The notes beneath the pieces were generated by a model, which saw only the letters and a program-made list of their open reading frames with translations, had not been told where the DNA came from and searched no databases. Source: Flexivirga meconopsidis (lineage in GTDB: Bacteria > Actinomycetota > Actinomycetes > Actinomycetales > Dermatophilaceae). From it: DNA of 64,000 bases. The stretch is taken from positions 124,001 to 188,000 of the forward strand of contig NZ_JAOBQJ010000002.1 in assembly GCF_026162425.1 (NCBI RefSeq), given 5' to 3'. Numbering within the stretch: position 1 is the first letter of the stretch; each line of letters begins with the position of its first letter. The translations under genes were made by a program, and so were the position numbers. Positions 59,915 through 64,000 of this stretch are shown one piece after another.

Positions 59915-59920
59915 AGCGTA
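59915..59920 (-). promoter_or_regulatory. -10 box for leaderless MmcQ-like gene
   Basis: TACGCT on the minus strand ends six bases before ATG 59908; it overlaps a GCATACG motif copy. Confidence 0.45.
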
Positions 59921-60001
59921 TGCCGCAGGCCCGCAGCCGCCCCCTCGGCAACTGCACTTTTCCCACGACGCTCGCAGGAAAGGACAGTCGCGGTGCACCG
60001 G

Positions 60002-60697
60002 TCACACGAGCATCATCCACCCGCCGAGGCCGAGGCAGCCGAGCCCGACGAGCAGCATCAGCGACACCCACAACCCGGCCGGGAACGGCGTGATGCGCGC
60101 GAGCTGATCGGGGTCGGAGCCCCGGCCGCGCCCGGCACGGCGGGTGCGTTGCAGATCGATGACCGACCAGGGGCACGCGAGCAGCAGGAACCAGGTGATC
60201 GTCTGCGCGACGGCGACCTGCACCTGATCGGAGAGCCACCAGGTGACCGCGAACAGCGCGACGCCGCTGACCAGCACCACCCACAACCCGTAGAGGTTGC
60301 GAATCTGCAGCAACAGCAACGCAAGTGCAGCAAGCAACAACCACAACGCCCCGACCGCGTGTCCGCTGTGTAGCACGAACGCCAGCAGCAGGCCGAGCAC
60401 ACCCGGCCCGACATACCCGGCGAACAGCGTTGCCACCATGCCGAACCCGCGGGGCCGGCCGCGCGACACGGTGAGGCCGGAGCTGTCCGAGTGCAGTCGT
60501 ATGCCGGACAGGCTGCGCCCGGCGAGCAACGCGACGACGCCGTGCGCGCCCTCGTGGGCGACGGTCACCAGGTGCCGGCTGGCGCGCCACGCCGGCGCCC
60601 AGAGGATGCATGCGGCAGCCAGCACGGCGAGTGCGGCCGTGGCCCGTGCGTCCAGCGGCGCGTTGGTCGCCGTCGCGCGTTGCCACCATTCGTCCAC
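60002..60697 (-). CDS. M50-type membrane metallopeptidase
   Basis: A 231-residue membrane protein with about six hydrophobic segments. VAHEGAHGVVALLAGR holds the zinc motif H48-E49-x2-H52 within a membrane helix, typical of site-2-protease-like M50B peptidases. The second metal-site motif is not clear (a possible region is NLYGLW). Such proteins cut membrane substrates; the target is unknown. GTG 60697 is used; longer upstream frames run into the divergent gene. Confidence 0.83.
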   Translation of the reverse strand: MDEWWQRATATNAPLDARATAALAVLAAACILWAPAWRASRHLVTVAHEGAHGVVALLAGRSLSGIRLHSDSSGLTVSRGRPRGFGMVATLFAGYVGPGVLGLLLAFVLHSGHAVGALWLLLAALALLLLQIRNLYGLWVVLVSGVALFAVTWWLSDQVQVAVAQTITWFLLLACPWSVIDLQRTRRAGRGRGSDPDQLARITPFPAGLWVSLMLLVGLGCLGLGGWMMLV

Positions 60698-60787
60698 GCC
60701 GTCGCAACGGCCGGCGCGGCAGCGGTGTTCCGTTATGAGCGTGCTGTGCCGCCGGCAAATCCGTTGCGCGACAGCCGTCGACGCCCG

Positions 60788-61741
60788 ATGCTGACGCATG
60801 TGATCGCACCCGACCTGTCCGCGTGGGGCCTGCCCACGCCGACGCAGGTGCGTGCGCCCGAGCACGGCACCAACAACGAAGTGCGCCTGGTGACTTCGGG
60901 CGAGGAGCGATTCGTCTGGAGGCAGTACGAGAACCTGCGAGTCGAGCAGGTCCGCCGGGAGCACGCTCTACTCGGCTGGCTGGGACGGCAGGGTCTGCCG
61001 TTCGCGGTGCCCGAGCCGCTCACCACCCGAGCCGGCGCAACCTTCGCGCGGCACGCCGACGGTCGGGCGATCTCGGTGCACCGGTTCATCCCCGGGCGGA
61101 GACCAACCCGGGATGACACCGAAATAGCGTTAACCGCAATGGCATTCGCCACTCTGGTGCGCGTCCTGGGCGCGGCGCCGACCGATGTCGCGATGCGGGA
61201 CTGGACGTCGACGGGCTTGACCGAAATCCACCCCGGCTCGCGGGACATCGAAGCCCTGCTGGGCCGGCTCGACGACGAGGGAGTCGACTCGGGGTGGCTA
61301 CGGGACGTGCTGTCGTCCGACGCCGATGTCCGACGCCGATCCGCGCACCTGCCCCGACAGGTCGTGCACGGTGACATCGCGATGTCGAACGCGCTCATCG
61401 AGGACGGCGTCATCACCGGGCTGCTCGACTTCGAGATATCCGGCTGGGACTGCCGGGCGAGCGACGTCGCGACCGCGATGCTGACGCTCGGCGGCGACCC
61501 CTGGACCGAGCGTGGCCGCTCCCAGATTGCCTTGGTGCACGAGATCTTCGACCAGACCCTGGACCTCACCCGCGATGAGACCTGGCTGCTGCCAGAACTC
61601 GTCCTGCGCCGCCTGGCGGGCAGTGTCGTATGGCGGGCAGGCCGCTGGTCGGCCGGGTCCGCGGACATCGGCGAGGTCGCCGGTCGGGTGCACGACGGCG
61701 CCGCGCACGTCGCTTCGGTCGACGCCTACCGGCCGCGCTGA
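60788..61741 (+). CDS. Aminoglycoside phosphotransferase-fold kinase
   Basis: A 317-residue APH/choline kinase-fold protein. The catalytic loop is RQVVHGDIAMSNAL (Brenner Asp and Asn) and the metal motif is GLLDFEISGWDC, with Glu in the place of the more common second Asp. ATP-binding lysine is not obvious; FVWRQYENLRVEQV is the corresponding stretch, so the usual Lys may be Arg. The substrate is unknown (homoserine-, choline- or drug-like). ATG 60788 lacks a ribosome site; GTG 60746, six bases after TATGAG, is an alternative. The end overlaps the convergent nucleoside hydrolase by 16 bases. Confidence 0.78.
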   Translation: MLTHVIAPDLSAWGLPTPTQVRAPEHGTNNEVRLVTSGEERFVWRQYENLRVEQVRREHALLGWLGRQGLPFAVPEPLTTRAGATFARHADGRAISVHRFIPGRRPTRDDTEIALTAMAFATLVRVLGAAPTDVAMRDWTSTGLTEIHPGSRDIEALLGRLDDEGVDSGWLRDVLSSDADVRRRSAHLPRQVVHGDIAMSNALIEDGVITGLLDFEISGWDCRASDVATAMLTLGGDPWTERGRSQIALVHEIFDQTLDLTRDETWLLPELVLRRLAGSVVWRAGRWSAGSADIGEVAGRVHDGAAHVASVDAYRPR

Positions 61742-62706
61742 GCCGAGGTCGCGCCAACGGTCTGCAGCCAGAGGTCCGCGTAACGCTCGGCATCCACCTC
61801 GAGGGCGACGTCGACGACCGCGCGGGAGCGGCCGTGCGGATCGTGGTCGAGGTCGCCGCTCCAGTCGCGGGGGTCGACGATCGTCTGTCCCCGCGACCAC
61901 CGACCGGCGAGTTCGACCCGGACCGGAAGTGGGGTGGTACGGATGCCGTCGGGGTCGATCACGGCGCAAACCGCACCTGCGTCGCCGATGGTGGCGGAGT
62001 CGGATCCGAAGCGGTTGCACTGAAACCCGATGAGTTCACCGCCCAGCTGAGCCGGTCCGTGTCCGCCGACGGCCGACAACGACGCCGCTTGCGCACGGGT
62101 CACCGACGGCTCGTAGAACACGTCGAGGCCGTACATCGTCACCGGTATGCCGAGCCCGGCCGCGGCATCCAGCACGATCGCCGTGGCCTCCGGGTCGTGG
62201 AAGACGTTGAACTCCGCCGAGGCGGTCGCGTTGCCGTGGCGCGCGGCGCCTCCCATGAAGACGATGCGTGAAATGCCCTCCGCCGCCTGCGGATAGGTCC
62301 GCAGCAACAACGCGATGTTGGTCATCGGGGCGGTCGGCACCAAGGTGACGGGGTCGTCGGCCGAGGCGAGCAGTACGTCGCGCAGCAGCTCGACGGCGTG
62401 CCGCCGGTCGGGAGCGCGCGCCGTGGTCGCCCAGCCGAGGTCGCCCATTCCGTCCTCACCGTGCACATGGCGGGCGTGCACGGGCTCCTCCAGCAGCGGC
62501 CGCTCCGCCCCCATCGCGACCGGCACGTCCTCACGGCCGGCGATCTGCAGCACTGCCAACGTGTTTGCCGTGACCTGGGCGGCATCGGTGTTGCCGCCGA
62601 CGCACGTCACCGCCCGCAGGTCGAGCGCCGGGTGCAGCGCAGCGAGCAGCAGTGCGCACGCGTCGTCGACCCCGGTGTCGACGTCCATCACGACCGGAGT
62701 GGTCAC
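61726..62706 (-). CDS. Nucleoside hydrolase
   Basis: A 326-residue ribonucleoside hydrolase of the IU-NH family, which splits nucleosides into base and ribose. The calcium-binding motif DVDTGVDDA has D8, D10 and D14/D15. Further marks are VTCVGGNTDAAQVTANTLAVL, TAPMTNIALLLR, IVFMGGAARHGN and SAEFNVFHDPEA. GTG 62706 overlaps the stop of the transferase gene (GTGA). It could provide purine bases for the catabolic genes at 0.3-8.3 kb. Confidence 0.9.
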   Translation of the reverse strand: MTTPVVMDVDTGVDDACALLLAALHPALDLRAVTCVGGNTDAAQVTANTLAVLQIAGREDVPVAMGAERPLLEEPVHARHVHGEDGMGDLGWATTARAPDRRHAVELLRDVLLASADDPVTLVPTAPMTNIALLLRTYPQAAEGISRIVFMGGAARHGNATASAEFNVFHDPEATAIVLDAAAGLGIPVTMYGLDVFYEPSVTRAQAASLSAVGGHGPAQLGGELIGFQCNRFGSDSATIGDAGAVCAVIDPDGIRTTPLPVRVELAGRWSRGQTIVDPRDWSGDLDHDPHGRSRAVVDVALEVDAERYADLWLQTVGATSAQRGR

Positions 62707-63737
62707 GTGAGCAGCAGTCCGTCCGGGCCGAGCGCGGGGTTGTCGGCCGAGGGCACCCGCTCGGCGACAGCGATCTCCCCCGGGGCCGTGCCGGCACCAA
62801 AAGGCTTACCGCCCAAGGACTCTCGGCCGTGCGGAGTCATCCAGTTGCTGAGGTCCGGGCCCATAGGGACGATGCCGGTCGGGTTGATGTCGCGGTGCAC
62901 GACGTAGTAGTGCCGCTTGATCTGGGTGAAGTCGACGGTGTCGCCGAAGCCGGGTGTCTGGAACAGGTCACGGGCGTAACCCCACAGCGCCGGCAGCTCG
63001 ATCAGCTTGCCGCGGTTGCACTTGAAGTGCCCGTGATAGACCGGATCGAAGCGGACGAGCGTCGTGAACAGGTTGACGTCGGCCATCGTGATCGTGTCAC
63101 CCATGAGGTAGCGCTGCCCGGCGAGGCGCTCCTCCAGCCAGTCGAGGGCCGTGAAGAGACGGGCGTAGGCCTCGTCATACGCCCCCTGACTGCCGGCGAA
63201 GCCGCAGCGGTAGACACCGTTGTTGACCTCGGTGTAGACGCGTCGCGTCACCTCGTCCATCTCGGCCCGCAGCCCCTCCGGGTAGAGGTCGGGCGCGCCG
63301 TCGCGGAAGTGCTCGGTCCACTCCGTGGCGAGGTCGGTGATCATCGGCGCGAAGTCGTTGGTGACCACGCCGCCGCTCGGCACGTCGACCATCGCCGGCA
63401 CGGTGATGCCGCGTGGGTAGCCCGGAAACCGTTTGTCGTAGGCATCTTTCAGCCGTGGGATCTGCAGGACGGGGTCCAGGCCGCCCGGGTCCAGATCGAA
63501 GGTCCAGCTGTTCGCGTCGTGGGTCGGCCCGGCCAGCCCCATCGAGATCGCGTCCTCGAGGCCGAGCAGCCGACGCACGATGATGGCCCGGCTCGCCCAC
63601 GGGCAGGCGCGCGCGGCGATCAACCGGTAGCGACCCGGCTCCACCGGCCAGCCGTCCCGCGCGTCACGGGTGATGCGATCGGGGATGTAGTTGGTGTCGC
63701 GCTTGAACGACGGTTCCACGTAACTGCCCTGTGCCAT
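62703..63737 (-). CDS. Xi-class glutathione transferase (glutathionyl-hydroquinone reductase family)
   Basis: A 344-residue protein of the Xi/omega-like GST class. The catalytic Cys45 is in AARACPWASR, the class signature; PRGITVPAMVDVPSGGVVTND and DEVTRRVYTEVNNGVYRCGFA follow, then GDTITMADVNLF. Known members reduce glutathionyl-hydroquinones. Actinobacteria mostly use mycothiol instead of glutathione, so the true thiol here is open. ATG 63737 is the start. It is coupled to the nucleoside hydrolase gene by GTGA and overlaps the upstream edge gene. Confidence 0.88.
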   Translation of the reverse strand: MAQGSYVEPSFKRDTNYIPDRITRDARDGWPVEPGRYRLIAARACPWASRAIIVRRLLGLEDAISMGLAGPTHDANSWTFDLDPGGLDPVLQIPRLKDAYDKRFPGYPRGITVPAMVDVPSGGVVTNDFAPMITDLATEWTEHFRDGAPDLYPEGLRAEMDEVTRRVYTEVNNGVYRCGFAGSQGAYDEAYARLFTALDWLEERLAGQRYLMGDTITMADVNLFTTLVRFDPVYHGHFKCNRGKLIELPALWGYARDLFQTPGFGDTVDFTQIKRHYYVVHRDINPTGIVPMGPDLSNWMTPHGRESLGGKPFGAGTAPGEIAVAERVPSADNPALGPDGLLLT

Positions 63738-63997
63738 GGCCAGACGTTACCGTCGCGGCCAGGCACCGGATCAGGCAGACCTCGCGCGGCCCATCGGGCC
63801 AGCCCGGCCTGCACGATCTCATCCGGCCACACTCCCCCGGCGCGCTCGACGAGCGCCCTTCCCTCAGCGCGTATGACGGCAGCCACCTCACACATGGCGG
63901 CGACGACGGCCGCGCGGTCTGCTACGGGCGGCAGCAGCGACGACAACCGACGCTGTTGTCCCGCCGTCAATTTCGCCGACCACTGCTTGACACCCAT
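63620..63997 (-). CDS. Edge gene, possible C-terminal part of a nucleotidyltransferase-like protein
   Basis: An open frame from the right edge. It reads KQWSAKLTAGQQRRL, AVVAAMCEVAAVIRAEGRALVE, GGVWPDEIVQAGLARWAA, an amphipathic helical style that I associate loosely with the C-termini of actinobacterial nucleotidyltransferase-domain proteins. ATG 63997 may be internal, since the gene probably continues to the right. The frame runs 118 bases into the GST gene before a stop at 63620; a one-base frame change near 63785 would end it at once (AGG TCT GCC TGA). So the true 3' end is uncertain. Low confidence on identity. Confidence 0.4.
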   Translation of the reverse strand: MGVKQWSAKLTAGQQRRLSSLLPPVADRAAVVAAMCEVAAVIRAEGRALVERAGGVWPDEIVQAGLARWAARGLPDPVPGRDGNVWPWHRAVTWNRRSSATPTTSPIASPVTRGTAGRWSRVATG

Positions 63998-64000
63998 TGG

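Overview
The window is 64 kb of high-GC DNA, densely coded on both strands, with short intergenic gaps and frequent ATGA/GTGA start-stop overlaps. Many starts are GTG, and many start codons sit 6-8 bases after a TANNNT box, as expected for leaderless transcripts. Gene content (bcc-aa3 respiratory genes, PASTA kinase, Rv2175c-like protein, DUF3040, DUF7455, SAV_6107-type HEPN protein, TIGR03086 protein) points to an actinobacterium. The joint ctaC-ctaD-ctaF cluster and general style suggest Micrococcales, perhaps near Dermacoccaceae or Intrasporangiaceae; that family guess is inference. I saw no rRNA, tRNA, CRISPR array, prophage or insertion sequence.

Layout. 1-8.3 kb: an edge PPOX-type gene behind a SoxR/MerR-like operator, then a purine-catabolism operon (permease fused to OHCU decarboxylase, xdhABC, guanine deaminase). 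8.3-14.2 kb: MmcQ/YjbR protein, iron alcohol dehydrogenase of the hydroxyacid-oxoacid transhydrogenase type, parE, DUF7455, DUF456, DUF3040, and a HEPN-domain gene behind a LexA (SOS) box. 14.4-19.8 kb: metF, then carotenoid genes crtE-crtI-crtB facing a split lycopene cyclase and an Rv2175c homologue. 19.8-25.2 kb: an aromatic-degradation island (maleylacetate reductase, hydroxyquinol dioxygenase, a CYP255/GcoA-like P450, its reductase, and an AraC regulator that seems to start at CTG). 25.3-42.7 kb: LysM transglycosylase, PknL-like PASTA kinase, class II DAHP synthase, PlsC, a tightly coupled minus-strand operon (peptidase lipoprotein, SRPBCC, ArsA-like ATPase, Cys-rich protein, two ROK kinases, endonuclease/exonuclease/phosphatase), lysG/lysE, a DnaQ-UvrC fusion, Lrp-like protein, trpD and a receiver-domain protein. 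42.9-54.8 kb: ctaE-qcrCAB and, inverted, ctaC-ctaD-ctaF, flanking a comB-like gene with an in-frame amber codon, a TIGR03086 gene, an ECF sigma factor, a metallopeptidase, a PadR regulator and a hydrolase lipoprotein. 54.9-64 kb: aat, adenosine kinase, M20 peptidase, erpA, glycerate kinase, a second MmcQ protein, M50 peptidase, phosphotransferase, nucleoside hydrolase, Xi-class glutathione transferase and an edge gene.

From metF to glycerate kinase the order follows, from memory, M. tuberculosis Rv2172c-Rv2205c (idsA2, Rv2175c, pknL, aroG, acyltransferase, ATPase, SRPBCC, Rv2191, trpD, ctaE-qcrCAB, ctaC, adoK, erpA-like, glycerate kinase). The aromatic island lies exactly between the Rv2175c and pknL homologues.

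The most striking unexplained signal is a dispersed motif, GTATGNC (mostly GTATGNCG), about 90 copies spread evenly on both strands, in several reading frames and between genes. In three places it forms inverted pairs that make hairpins, reminiscent of the way DNA uptake sequences are arranged in other bacteria.
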